Positions 1 through 12,920 are shown, numbered from the stretch's first letter. The stretch: DNA of 64,000 nt from Cryptomeria japonica (GCF_030272615.1 NC_081414.1:915625648-915689647), one strand, 5' to 3'. The notes: generated from the letters alone by a model not told the origin. Numbers and translations are program-made.

Positions 1-756
1 GTTGAAATTACCTTCGCCGTCTTTCACTCCTTCAACAATAATAGCTAGTACTTTCACAATTTGAGAATTCACATGTTAAGAAGTGGCAAAATTGAGTAAC
101 ATCTACTCACACCTCATAATGATTCATCCGAACGTGTGAGATAACCAATGATTTTATGGGAATCTGACAACTTTCTTAATTACACATCAACTCTGCACAA
201 ACGGCTTGAGTTTTAATGATTTCTTTCCACATTTTAAATCTTAAATCATAAGATGCCCAAAATATTCCATTTGTCGTGCCACCTTTTATGTTATTAATGT
301 CCTCATGGCCAATTTGCAATGAACCTTCAAAGCTTGAACCATCTCACAACAAGTTCAATGGTTCAAGTTCAATCCTAAGAAAATAAAAGAACTTCCAACT
401 TGTGGCTTAACACAACACTGAGAATGAGCGAAGACTTTTAACGAACATAAAGAGAGACTTTGAACCTTGAAACTTGAACCGATTAAAAAATTGCTCAAAC
501 TTCAAGTTCAAGACTGACTTAACACATTCACGCTCACTCTCTTATCAACATAACAAATCCACGACCCACACAAAGGGACCATTTGAACTTTGAATGTTGA
601 ACCAATACGCAGGTTCAACCGATGGGTTCATTGGGGCAGGAAAGGTGAAACAAAAAGGAACAAAAGGTGCATGATTAAAGACAGATGAAACTGAATGAGA
701 GAAACAAAATTAAATACACAATATTTTGTTCAAAACAAATAATAGGGTAACATTAT
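1..756. other. Unassigned AT-rich DNA
   Basis: No coding region or known repeat is recognised. Between about 320 and 625 the motif TTGAACC and its complement GGTTCAA recur several times in variable spacing, as in decayed satellite-like DNA. Nothing else is supported here. Confidence 0.5.
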
Positions 757-1908
757 TCATACTTGAAACTTTTATATACTAACCAATAATTGTCCTATAT
801 GATTCAAACAAAAATAAAAAAATAAAAAATAATTAATATGATTGAATAATATTATAAAATCTAACGAGTAAATTTTAACATAAGACCATGTTACAAGATT
901 CTAGAATCAATTATTTGTAATGAAAAAAACTTATTAAAATAGTCATACAAATTATTATAGTTCGTCATACTTTATGAGAAAGCACTACCTACAACAATTA
1001 TGAAACTCCTCTATAGAACTTAAAACTATCCTACATATTTTTCTTATATTCATTAAATAGAAGTTTAAAAAATTTATAGAGAAATTTCTAAACTCAATTC
1101 ATCTTAAAAAAAAATTAAAATCATTATCTATAGACATACCCAATCCACATACTATATAAATCAAAATCATTACTCTATCCATCTAACATACCATCAAATA
1201 AATGTCATTAAATTTCCACAATGTCATTAGATTTCCACAATCCATTAGTATAATGCTTCTAGATTTGACTGTGTCTCACATAACCTAGTAATAGGTGTCC
1301 GTTCAATCTGCTCATATATAAACAAAAAAAGATTTGAGTATAATCTCTTTATTAAATGGAACTGTGATTTGATCTGATCTGTACCCTCTACAAAGTTCTA
1401 CTTTGTATTCTATATATGATCGAGCACTAGAAATAGTTTAGATTTTGCATAATTCTTAAGTGAAAATACACCTTGAAAATGAGATCATATACATCAATTA
1501 AAATATCAATAAGAATGAATTTTCAAAAGAAACTAGTAAAATTACAATGAATCTATAGTGATGAACTTTCGCCCTCGCCAAATTATGGAAAAGGCCAATG
1601 AATATAGCGCACAACAGTAGAAACCTTGATGAATCCCACTTTGACATTATCAACATATTCATAGATCAGAATCTCCTTTTGTTCAGATTGAATCTCAAGT
1701 ATAGAAAAAAAGTGCTCTTTTCTTATTTAGCCCTTGAGCACTCTATATAAACTAATTTGATAGCAGTGTTCAAAGTAATATCGTAACTGCTTGCTTGTGC
1801 GACTCACCATTGTGATATAGGTAAAATGAGGACAAGATTTGAAGCATATATGACTAAATTTTATATTATTGTATTGTTGTTATTGAATTGTAGTACACTG
1901 AGGATTGT
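757..1908 (+). repeat. LTR-like block, copy 1 of a 3.1-kb tandem unit
   Basis: This block aligns with 4200-4970 and 7298-8313, from TCAT(A/G)CTTGAAA to GAGGATTGT. Copy 1 carries about 390 extra bases (about 808-1201) absent from the other copies, ending beside a 19-bp direct duplication (ATGTCATTA...TTTCCACA twice, 1202-1239). A TATATAA box at 1744-1750 lies about 160 bases before the block end, which fits a plus-strand LTR promoter. The ends are not TG/CA, so the LTR interpretation is an inference. Confidence 0.6.
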
Positions 1909-4199
1909 CTGGCACCCTCAGCCAACAAGCAGGGTTTTCCCAAGCCCCCTTAGCTTGTAATAGAAACATTAGGAGATCATCAGTAAAACTTTATCATAAC
2001 CAAAAACAATGACTGGCCAAACTGAGCCCTTGAAAACTGCCAACATCCATCTTGGCCCCTAAAAAGAGGAAAATACATAGGGTTTTTCCAGACTCCCTCA
2101 ACCTTGAGGTTGGGTTTTATAAGGCCCCCACAACCAGACAGTGTTTTAAAGAGGCACCCAAAACCTTCATAACACAAATATATGAAAATAGGAAGCTTTC
2201 AGGCATAACTAGCAGCATCCGACTCCACCTCGATAGGAAATAGGTCACCTCTAGCCGCATCCATCTCCCCCTCCATAGAAGACAGGACCACCTCAATAGG
2301 ACTAATCAGAGAAACCCCAAAACGCAAAAAATAGATCATAAAATGCAAAACCATGGAGCCACGAAAAAGAAGGTTAGAAAAATCTTCAAAATAACAGGAT
2401 CCAGGATAAACATGATAAACACAAGGAAGATCAGATCCCAAACTGAGAAAAAATAAGGGTCTTAAAAAGGCTCCCTTAACCTTTATCTGGAACAATAAAA
2501 TAAGGGCTAACATATATATTTTAATTCCAGTAGAATTCTGCCAATAGGGATTTAGCAGGCTCCCCAAACCCAAAGCACTAGGTTTTAACATGGATCCCAA
2601 AACCATAACAACAAAAGAGAGAAGAGGATGTCGAAGGGAAGCAGCCATCCAAAATCTTTCCCTACAACTACTCACGGGAGGAAAAGCAAAGCCCAAATCC
2701 ACCTCAATAGGAGTTGTGGTCACCTCAATAGAAAGCTTAATAGACAACCTATGAGAAAGAAAACATGGAGAGAAGTCAGAAAAGACAACCAACCTTAGAC
2801 TAACCTCCAATAGGGCACAAATATGAAGCCCTCTCAGAGCTCTGTCAACTACCACACCCACGAAAGACCAAGGTCCAGGTGGGGAACAACAAAACGACTC
2901 TGAAAGAAATACCCCAAATTGAGATAGGTGCCCCAACACTCCATCCCAAACTAGAAGCAAAAGCATGAAACAACACCCACAAGAACAGCTGGACAAGGGA
3001 CAACACTGCCCACCCAAGCACCACCGTGTGGTGCCAACACCCATTCAATAAAGATTTGTTAGATATTGTATAATTGAATTTTGTCTAGTAAAATTAATCT
3101 AATCATTTGTCACAAATTATTATTTTTATTTAATAAATACAATGTAAAGATATCAATTAACAATGATTTTTTAACTAATATGAAAAAAAAAGGATTGTTA
3201 AAACAATTAAACTTAATATGAGATAAATAAGTGACATTGAGCCTCCTCACCTTTTCCTAGTATTCTTACCACCTACAGCTAGTGATTTTTTTAGTGGCTA
3301 ATATTCGCCAATTGACTTTTTTTTTTAAATTTGGGAATCATAATTTGGCATACAACTTTTTAGGGGACCTAAATCGCCCTAATTTTATAAATTTGTATTT
3401 TAGTGTTATTTAAATTACGAGAGAAATTATTTTATTAATTTTTTTAACTTAAATATTCGCCACAATATTTGATACGTGATTGGATCAGATTTGCCAGCAT
3501 TTTATATAATTTATTGTAGAAATCTAAATTAATTCACCAATAATATATCATAATTATTAGTTACTTTAGGTTTATATCAACAATCTTTAGTTGCCACCAA
3601 TTATTTAAAAAATAATCTAACGAACTTCATTGTATTCCATGAGGTAAATTGTACTTACAAGTTGTAATGCTTGTCGGGGTTGAAATTGCTTTTGAATTGT
3701 TGACAACAACGAAATCAAACATGTAAAAGAAATTTTTAGTCCATGAGTATTATAAATTGTTGGTACATTTTATCTACAAAATACAAAGAAGGCTATTAGA
3801 TTATTTTAAATTAACAGTAAAAATTAAATAAAGTAGAGTCTCTTAAACTCATTATCACCAAGATTTTATACAATATTTTGAGAGGGGTTCCTTAAAGTTA
3901 TCACTAACAATGATCTTGGTGTTGAGTGAGTATGGGCATTTGAGGTATGATTTTATATCCCACTAGTTATTTTATTAAATGAATATATTGTTGCTTTCTT
4001 TTTTCAAACCTACCTAAAACTTGAAAAAAAAAAATGATTGAATAGTAATAATAATGGTTTTCTTTTTTCTATTTATCCATTTATACTCATTTTATTAAAA
4101 CACAATAAACATTTAGAAATAATTATAAACTTAGCCGATATTACAATTTTTGCTTAACTACTGACTATTTATCCTTCACACCTATAAATCTTTTATCAA
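1909..4199. repeat. Non-coding internal block 1 of the tandem unit
   Basis: A 2.3-kb segment nearly collinear with 4971-7297. It starts TCTGGCACCCTCA, where TGGCACCCTCA could be a primer-binding site, but no tRNA is recognised with confidence. No gag, protease, RT or integrase motif is visible. The long minus-strand open frame at 2199-3044 is hydrophobic, low in complexity and not clearly protein-like. The motif CACCTCAATAGGA and close variants occurs several times at 2225-2820. An LTR element without coding capacity (LARD type) would fit. Confidence 0.55.
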
Positions 4200-4970
4200 T
4201 CATGCTTGAAATTTTTATATACTAACCAATAATTGTCATGTATGATTCAATAAGACATAACTTAGTCTAAATCAATGTCATTAGATTTCCACAATCCATT
4301 AGTATATATGTATAATACTTCTGGACTTGACTGTGCCTGACATAACCTAATAATAGGCGTCGTTTAATCTGTACATATATAAACCAAAAAAAGATTTGAG
4401 TCAAATCTCTTTATTAAATGGAACTGTGATCTGATCTGACCTGTACCCTCTACAAATTTATTCTTCGTATTCTATATATGATCGAGCACTAGAAATAGTT
4501 TAGATTTCGCATGTTTCTTAAGTCAAAATACACCTTCTAAATGAGATCACATACATCAATTAAAATCTCAATAAGAACAAATTTTCAAAAGAAACTAGTA
4601 AAATGACAATGAATCTATAGTGATGAACTTTCGCCCTCACCAGATAGTGGAAAAGGCCAATGAATATAGCGTGTAACAGTAAAAACCTTGATGAATTCCA
4701 CTTTGACATTATCAACATATTCACATATCAGAATCTCCTTTCATTGAGATTGAATCTCAAGTATAGAAAAAAAGTGCTCTTTTCTTATTCAGCCCTTGAG
4801 CACTCTATATAAACTAATTTGATAGCAGTGTTCAAAGTAATATCGTAACTGCTTGCTTGTGCGACTCTCCATTGTGATACAGGTAAAATGAGAACAAGAT
4901 TTGAAGCAGATGTGACTAAATTTTATATTATTGTATTGTTGTTATTGGATTGTAGTACACTGAGGATTGT
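4200..4970 (+). repeat. LTR-like block, copy 2
   Basis: About 770 bases matching copies 1 and 3, with a TATATAA box at 4806-4812. It is flanked on both sides by the 2.3-kb internal block, so it would act as the shared LTR of two tandem elements. Confidence 0.6.
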
Positions 4971-7297
4971 CTGGCACCCTCAACCAACAAGCAGGGCTTT
5001 CCCAGGCCCCCTTAGCTTGCAATAGAAACATCAGGAAATCATTAGCAAAACTTGATCCTAACCAAAAACAAAGACTGGCCAAACTAAGCCCTTGAAAACT
5101 GCCAACATCCATCTTGGCCTCTAAAAAGAGGAAAATACATAGGGTTTTCCAGTCTCCCTCAACCTTGAGATTGGGTTTTATAAGGATCTCACAACCAAAC
5201 AGTGTTTTAAAGAGGCACCCAAAACCTTCAGAACACAAATATATGAAAAATGAAGCTTCCAGGCATAACTAGTAGCATCCGACTTCACCTCGATAGGAGA
5301 TAGGTCACCTCTATCTGTATCCATCTCCCCCTCCATAGAAGACAGGACCACCTCAATAGGACTAATCAGAGAAACTCTAAGATGCAGAAAATAGATCATA
5401 AAATGCCAAGCCATGGAGCTACAAAAAAGAAGGTCAGAAAAATCTTCAAAATAACAGAACTCGGGATAAACATGATAAACACAAGGAAGATCAGATCCCA
5501 AACTGAGAAAAATAAGGGTTTTAAAAAGGCTCCCTTAACCTTTATCTGGAACAATAAAACAAGGGCTAACATACATATTTCTATTCTAGTAGAATCCAGC
5601 CCACAGGGATTTAGTAGGCTCCCCAAACCCAAAGCACTAGGTTTTAACATGGATCCCAAAACCATAACAACAAAAGAGCAAAGAGGATGTGGAAGGGAAG
5701 CAACCATCCAAAATCTTTCCCTACAACTACTCACAGGAGGAAAAGCATAGCCCAACTCCACCTCAATAGGAGTTGTGGTCACCTCAATAGAAAGCTTAAT
5801 AGACAACCCATGAGAAAGAAAACATGGAGAGAAGTCAGAAAAGACAACCAACCTCAAACCAACCTCCAATAGGGCACAAATTCAAAGCCCTCTCAGAGCT
5901 TTGTCAACCACCACACCCACGAAAGACTAGGGTCCAGGCGGGGAACAACAAAATGGCTTTGAAAGAAATACCCCAAATCGAGATAGGTGCCCCAACACTA
6001 CATCCCAAACTAGAAGCAAAAGCATGAAACAACACCCACAAGAATAGCTGAACAGGGGACAACACTGCTCACCCAAGCACCATTGTGTGCTGCCAACAAC
6101 CCTTCAATAAAGATTTGTTAAATTATAATTATTTATTCAATAAAAATTTGTAAAATATTGTATAATTGAATTTTGTCTAGTAAAAATAATCTAATCATTT
6201 CTCAAAATTTATTATTTTTATTTAATAAATACAATGTAAAGATATCAATTAACAATGATTTTTTAACTAATATGAAAAAAAAAAGGATTGTTAAAACAAT
6301 TAAACAATATGAGATAAATAAGTGACATTGACCCTCCTCCTCACCTTTTCCTAGTATTCTTACCACCTACATGCTCTAGTGATTTTTTTAGTGGCTAATA
6401 TTCGCCAATTGACTATTTTTTTAATTTGGGAATCATAATTTGGCGTACAACTTTTAAGGGGACCTAAATCGCCTTAATTTTATAAATTTTTATTTTAGTG
6501 TTGTTTAAATTACCAAAGAATTTATTTTATTAATTTTTTTAACTCAAATATTAGCCACAATATTCGATACATGATTGGATCAGATTTGTCAGCATTTTAT
6601 ATAATTTATTGTAGAAATCTAAATTAATTCACCAATAATATATCATAATTATTAGTTACTTCAGGGTTATATCAACAATCTTTAGTTGCCACCAATTATT
6701 TAAAATATAATCTAATGAACTTCATTGTATTCCATGAGGTAAATTGTACTTACAAGTTGTAATGCTTGTCGAGGTTGAAATTGCTTTTGAATTGTTGACA
6801 ACAACGAAATCAAACGTGTAAAAGAAATTTTTAGTCCATAAGTATTACAAATTGTTGGTACATTTTATCTACAAAATACAAAGAAGGCTATTAGATTATT
6901 TTAAATTAATGATAGAAATTAAATAAAGTAGATTCTCTTAAACTCATTATCGCCAAGATTTTATACAATATTTTGAGAGGGGTTTCTTAAAGTTATCACT
7001 AACAGTCATCTTGGTGTTGAGTAAGTATGGGCATTTGAGGTATGATTTTATATCCTACTAGTTATTTTATTAAAAGAATATATTGTTGCTTTCTTTTTTC
7101 AAACCTACCTAAAACTTGAAAGAAAAAATGATTGAATAGTAATAATAATGGTTTTCTTTTTTCTATTTATCCATTTATACTCATTTTATTAAAACATAAT
7201 AAACATTTAGAAATAATTCTAAACTTAGCCCATATTACAATTTTTGGTTAACTGCTGACTATATATCCTCCACACCCTCTATAAATCTTTTATCAGT
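4971..7297. repeat. Non-coding internal block 2 of the tandem unit
   Basis: Second copy of 1909-4199, differing by scattered substitutions and small indels. The minus-strand frames at 5178-5501 and 5396-5869 are the counterparts of the frame at 2199-3044 but are broken at different places. Lack of frame conservation between copies argues against a protein. Confidence 0.55.
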
Positions 7298-8313
7298 CAT
7301 ACTTGAAATTTTTATATACTAACCAATAATTGTCTTATATGATTCAATAGGACATAACCTAATCTAAATCAATGTCATTAGATTTCCACAATCTATTAGT
7401 CTATATATAATACTTCTGGATTTGACTGTGCCTAACATAACCTAATAAAAGGCGTCCGTTCAATCTGTACATATATAAACAAAAAAATACTTCTGGATTT
7501 AACTGTGCCTGACATAACCTAGTAATAGGCGTCCGTTCAATCTGTACATATATAAACAAAAAATACTTCTGGATTTGACTGTGCCTGACATAACCTAGTA
7601 ATAGGCGTCCGTTCAACAAAAAAATACTTCTGGATTTGACTGTGTCTGACATAACCTAGTAATAGGCGTCCGTTCAATCTTTACATATATAAAAAAAAAA
7701 AGATTTGAGTCAAATCTCTTTATTAAATGGAACTACGATCTGATCTGATCTGATCTGTACCCTCTACAAAGTTCTGCTTCGTATTCTATACATCGATCGA
7801 GCACTAGAAACAGTTAAAGCCTTACATTCTAGATCTGAACAGTTTAGATTTGGCATGTTTCTTAAGTCAAATACACCTTCAAAATGAGATCATATACATC
7901 AATTAAAATCTCAATAAGAACGAATTTTCAAAAGAAACTAGTAAAATTACAACGAATGTATAGTGATGAACTTTTGCCCTCGCCAGATTGTGGAAAAGGC
8001 CACTGAATATAGCGAGCAACAGTAGAAACCTTGACGAATCCCACTTCGACATTATGAACATATTCACCGAACAAAATCTCCTTTCGTTGAGACTGAATCT
8101 CAAGTATAGAAAAGAAGCGCTCTTTGCATATTCAGCCCTTGAGCACTCTATATGAACTAATTTGATGGAAGTGTGTAAAGGAATACCGTAACTGGTTGCT
8201 TGTGCGACTTACCATTGTGATACAGGTAAAATGAAGACAAGATTTGAAGCAGATGTGACTAAATTTTGTATTATTGTATTGTTGTTATTGAATTGCAGTA
8301 CGCTGAGGATTGT
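7298..8313 (+). repeat. LTR-like block, copy 3, right edge of the tandem array
   Basis: Third copy, with a degraded TATA box (TATATGA at about 8149). Homology stops sharply after GAGGATTGT at 8313, where the other two copies continue into the internal block. This supports a true element boundary there. Copy 3 is longer than copy 2 mainly because of the short tandem array at 7409-7691. Confidence 0.55.
7409..7691. repeat. Four-copy 61-77-bp tandem repeat
   Basis: Units begin AATACTTCTGGATTTGACTG at 7409, 7486, 7562 and 7623 and include TAATAGGCGTCCGTTCAA. The third unit lacks about 16 bases. The same sequence is present once in copies 1 and 2, so the expansion is private to copy 3. The minus-strand open frame over it is a repeat artefact. 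Confidence 0.8.
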
Positions 8314-9870
8314 TGGTATGTGAATCAAATCTCAAAATATGATGTCACGTTGTTGAATATACAGCAGTGGTTTAGCTAGTTGTTAGACTATGCTCTTCTT
8401 GAATGATTCCTTATTTTTTAGAATTTTCTATATTAGTTTTACAAAATATTATTACTATGATCTTTTGAATGATTGCTACTTGTTTTATATATATTTTTTA
8501 TAAAATATTATTGTAAGAATTTTTTTAATGTGATGAGTAAGTTTTTAACATATTATTCTTATAAATCATTATTTATTATATCATATTCTTTTAAAAAGTT
8601 GGGGTAAATTCTTTTGAATGATTGATAAGATATTTTTCAATTTGAGAAGTTAGTCTTTTATATATTATTCTTATAAAATATTTATTAGAATATATTTTTC
8701 AAAAATTAATGGAATAATATCTATTGAATGATTTGTACGATATACTTAATAATTTAAAAGCTTATAAATTATGGTGTGACTTGTCATTGAATTAAATTTC
8801 AAATGACAAAAAGTAATTGGATGCATGTGCTTGTATAGTTGCTTCTATAGCTAGATATCATTTTGTGATCTCTCGATTGATAATATTTTTTGATGAATAA
8901 GTATTTTATATATTATTTGCATAAACTATTATTCATTACATTTAAAAAAATAAGTGCAATGATTTTAAAGTTAAGAAAATGTCATAAATAAAAGTTTTAT
9001 TTTAATATAATGTAAATAGGTAGTTAAACTGTTAAAAAAAGAGTTACAAGTAAAATAATTGATAAAGGAAGATTACAATCATCACACTTCCCTTATCTAT
9101 CCAGAATTTCCTTGCAATTGAGAATTGACTTCCAACTCATAATAACTCCACCACTATCTTACTCTCTAGCTAGTTGTAGTTTTTTCGTTTTTAGCATGAG
9201 AGATAACCACTACTAAGCAAGGAACTTTGCCATTACCCAACCAACTAAGAGTGCCCATATCACAGGGTTGTAATGAAATTATAAATAGATGAGCTCAGTG
9301 AAACCAACCATGATGATTGTTCTCTTAAGGTATAAATTAGGTAGATAACCATGTTCACAACCATTATAATTGTGTTCATGTTGGCACCCTTGAGAAGAGA
9401 ACTAACTTGGGTATGAGAGGGAGAGGTTTATGATTCCATACAGAGTTATATACTTGAGTGGCTTAGAAGCTCCTGCAAGGGAACCTATATCACCTCAATT
9501 TTAATATATTTTAATGTTCCCTACAACATTGATGTATATAAATCTCTTACACTCTATGTAGTTACAATATAAATTATTCATTTTTGATGATATATACAGA
9601 GACAGTTTCACCAAGTTATGCATATATAATCTGATGTAATGCATGATTGTGATAATGTATGAAATATAATGAGTTTATAATATAGATACTGAGATTAAAA
9701 AATATAATCATTTAGTTTGAGTATTGATTTAATAGAGAGGACCTTTCAAGGGAATGGAGGGAGGTGGCAAGGCTTCAGATGAGACATGTCATGCTAGATG
9801 GCCACTTCAAAAAAATTACACTCATAAATTTTTCGTATAGTAAATCACTTTAAATAGGGCACTAGGATGA
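8314..9870. other. AT-rich unassigned DNA
   Basis: No gene recognised. Between 8420 and 8760 phrases such as CTTTTGAATGATT and TTATAAAATATTA recur irregularly, consistent with a decayed AT-rich repeat. Nothing else is supported. Confidence 0.45.
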
Positions 9871-9880
9871 ATTTCCCATT

Positions 9881-10678
9881 TTGGATTTAGTCCTCCTTCT
9901 CCCAATTGATTATGGTGGGGCCCCATATAAGCCAAATGCTTTACCCCTTCATAAATGTCTCATTTTTAGACTTTACAGTCATAGTTTGATTCTCTCTCCA
10001 AATAACAATTCTATGCCCTTATTTACTAACCCTTCTTTGGTTGTGGATCTCAATCAATCTTCGACACCGAATATATTGGGAGCCTCTTCCTTGACTTTGG
10101 TTAAAATGCCTCCCCCTTGAAACATGTCAACCCTCAGCTTTCTACCAGAAAAAATATATTGATGCCTTGTTCGCGTCCTAGAAAGGGAAACATGTTGCTT
10201 TCATTGAACCCTCGTAAGATATTTATGATGATTCCTTATTTTTGTAGTCCACCTCTTTTGAATGGTCCCTCTATGAGTGCCAACCTCAAATTTCTAGGTC
10301 TACACATAAGAATCTAGGTGCTTCTACTCATTCCTCTATTCTTACTCCTAATTGTACTAGTTCTGCAAAGATTTTTGCCAAGATTAATGATTTTATCAAG
10401 ACCTACTTGATTTCCATAATGATATTATTAAATGGTTGCTACTTCAATTAAATACTATGAAGGATAAGATCAATAGGTTAGAGAGCCTAGCTATAGCTGA
10501 GGTAAAGGTTAGGGATTGGTCCTTTGAAGCTAAATATGGGGTAGTGTGCCAAGCTTTTGTTCAAGGTTTGGCTGAGAGATTGGATAAGTGGGACACCCTA
10601 GAAAAAGAAGATCAACAAGACTATGATTTCTTTTCAAGTTCTTCAAAACAATCTATAAAGGAAACACACCAAATATAA
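9881..10678 (+). pseudogene. Decayed coding remnant, unknown family
   Basis: Three plus-strand open pieces (9881-10120, 10117-10317, 10436-10678) look like parts of one broken protein. The last has ordinary soluble-protein composition with a short helical, charged stretch (about residues 8-25) and an acidic, Ser-rich end. No catalytic or zinc motif is seen and I do not recognise the family. A fragment of a retroelement ORF1 is possible but unproven. The pieces are in different frames, so any gene is dead. Confidence 0.3.
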
Positions 10679-11284
10679 TAGGTCTAGCTTTGATGAGGCT
10701 TTTCTTGGCTCTCAAGTGCATTTTGCTAAGAACGGTCATGCCATTTTCTCTGTGGATTATATCAACTCAAAGGAAATTTATTCTATTAGGGATTTTTCTT
10801 TTCTAGAGGATCTGAACTTTCTTAATCAAAGAGTGGTAGGCTATGAAGAGCCCTAGTCCTTAGGAAATATGTGTTCTGATTTATGTGGTCATTTTTGGTC
10901 ATTTCCTTGTCCTTGGTTTTTTTGGGTCTAGTTTCTAGTTTTTGGGCTACATCTAGTCTCTTGTGTTTGGTCATCTCACTACTCATGAGACCCCTCTTCT
11001 CCAACTAATGGCTATTATGCTCTATGATTCACCTAGTTGACCTTTGTTTGTATGAATTTATTTTTATATTTGAGGGTTTGGTAGTATTTATAGTTACCTT
11101 GAGGGTTTGGTAGTAATTATAGTATTTATATTTTTACTCCTTTTGCATGTTTGGAAAATGAGTAAAATGAGGAAAATGAGTATTTTATTAATCAAATATA
11201 TTTATGATGATCATAAATCAATGTACATAAGATAATTTATCATTTAAAAGGAGTTTTGATACATGGCATTGGATTTTTTATAGA
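10679..11284. other. Unassigned, with a small direct duplication
   Basis: No clear gene. TGAGGGTTTGGTAGTA occurs twice (about 11072 and 11101) in a roughly 30-bp direct duplication. The rest is AT-rich. Confidence 0.4.
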
Positions 11285-11580
11285 TTAATCTTAGTACTAT
11301 ATCTTTTTTAGGTTAGTAGATAAATAGAAGTTTGGACTACGCAATGGCAAGTAGTTTTGTTCTTGTTGTCATATGTACATAAACATTTTATAAATAGATG
11401 CATTGTATTCAAATGTAAATTCCAAGATCTTGATAATAAAAGAGAAGATAGTTCATTAAGCATTCTACTGACATCACAAAACCCGCATTTGATGAAATCA
11501 ATCATATAAATGTTTAAAGAATGTACATCAAAATATTAGTCCTTTAACTAACACACGATCATATAGAGTGTAAGACCAAT
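11285..11580 (-). repeat. Dispersed repeat, copy 1 of 2
   Basis: Aligns over about 300 bases with 33885-34180. Both share TAGTCCTTTAACTAA near the right end and, on the minus strand, a frame containing FIKCG near its start followed by related residues. Copy 2 has the longer frame. The source protein, if any, is unknown. Many indels separate the copies, so the repeat is old. Confidence 0.55.
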
Positions 11581-11999
11581 CTTGTATCAACCACAAATAT
11601 TTAATTTAATATCTTTTTGATCTCCACATATTTTACTAGTTCTCAAATATATTATCATAATATGAAACATTTTTCATAGAAACAAATTTAACCACACTTA
11701 ATTTTTTCATAATTTTAAGCTTCATATAAGTAATCATGGCCATTGTTAGGCCATTATAAATCTCACAAGAGATGTTCTAATTAATAACCTTTGGTTGTTG
11801 TATGCAACCAAATTTTAAAAACATGAAATAAGAAATAAACGACAAACTTAAAATCTTTTGTGAAAATTTAATTTAAAAATTTAGATTGAGAGTATTTAAG
11901 TGATTTGATCTAAAAGAATGTGGATACTCAGTTTGAGAGCATAAAATCAATGATTTTTAAATAATGAAAATGATAGGACAATTTAATTAAAAAAAATCA
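11581..11999. other. AT-rich unassigned DNA
   Basis: No gene or repeat is recognised. Part of this stretch may belong to the end of the element 1 LTR, whose left limit is not fixed. Confidence 0.35.
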
Positions 12000-12772
12000 T
12001 GATTATTGTATATGGTGAAAATGGATAACAATAATAACAATATTGAAAGGCTAAATGAAATCAACCACAAAACCCTAGCCTAACAATCAACAAAGATCCA
12101 CCATAACATATGAAGATTACCTAAGACAATGCAAATCACATGAAATCACAAAGATTATACCATCACATGTCCAATAGGGTTTTGATCTCCATTCTTCCTA
12201 TCTCCATTGATCTTGCTTGATATATTTACTCTCAGATTTTATGTGCACAAGAGCTCAACAAAGAATGGAATGTGGTTGCAAGTAGGATCGTAGTGTAGTC
12301 AATTGCATAAAAGATGATTAGCATGAATGATTAGGGTTTGATAATGAAGGAAGCATCTCCTTATATAGAAGACACTATATGAAATGGAGGGATAAGATTG
12401 GGAGGTGTAAAAGGAGGTCGGCTATGATTAGAGGGTAGGAAAAAGAAATAATAAAATAATGAAAGGGGTAGGCAGTGTATGAATTAAGAGATGAATGACA
12501 TGTGTCATAGGTAGAAAAGGCTAATGAATTAATTAAATAAATAAAGATTTATTTAATTAATAGAAGAAGTAGGATAATTAAATAAATAGAATATTTATTT
12601 AATTTAGGAAAAGGATAATTTAAATAAATAAATGTATTTATTTAAATGAGAAATAAGGCTAGAAGAGGATAAATGAATTAATTAAATAAATAAGGATTTA
12701 TTTAATTAATAGAAGAATTAGGCTTAGATAATTAAATAAATAAATTAGACTGGACAATTTTAGGTGTCTACA
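12000..12772 (-). repeat. 3' LTR of Tat-type element 1
   Basis: Read on the minus strand, the LTR starts TGTAGACACC at 12772, directly after a polypurine tract. It holds AT-rich blocks of the type TTTATTTAATTAA and a promoter-like TATATAAGG (plus-strand CCTTATATAG at about 12360). The left end is not certain because no second LTR copy is present for comparison; about 12000 is an estimate. The equivalent LTR of element 2 ends at 48274 and starts in the same style. Confidence 0.65.
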
Positions 12773-12789
12773 TTTTGCCCCTCTTTGAG
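12773..12789 (-). promoter_or_regulatory. Polypurine tract of element 1
   Basis: On the minus strand CAAAGAGGGGCAAAA lies immediately before the LTR start. This is the usual place for the primer of plus-strand DNA synthesis. Element 2 has the same tract at 48275-48290. Confidence 0.7.
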
Positions 12790-12871
12790 ACAATGCGACT
12801 TGTCGCGTTGTTTCAAAGAAGATAAGATGAACTGATATAGAGTTGCCCCATAATGGGAATGATATGCCCCC

Positions 12872-12920
12872 TCGAGAGATTGGATGAAAATGTCTGAAAA
12901 GATTGCAGACAATCTCTCGA
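12872..12920. repeat. Conserved inverted repeat, element 1
   Basis: Perfect 11-bp arms TCGAGAGATTG and CAATCTCTCGA enclose 27 bases. Element 2 has arms TCGAGAGA and TCTCTCGA (48383-48390, 48421-48428) at the matching place between PPT and antisense gene. Both are preceded by TGCCCCATAA and TATGCCCC phrases. Conservation in two diverged elements suggests a functional hairpin or a protein site. Confidence 0.7.

Noticed and set aside
2199-3044. 281-codon minus-strand open frame
   Set aside because: The homologous block at 5178-5869 breaks the frame at other places, composition is hydrophobic and repetitive, and no domain is recognised.
7401-7652. Minus-strand frame with repeated RHSQIQKY
   Set aside because: It is a translation of the 76-bp tandem repeat.
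9881-10678. Candidate intact small gene
   Set aside because: The pieces lie in different frames and no start, splice or domain evidence joins them; kept only as a low-confidence remnant.
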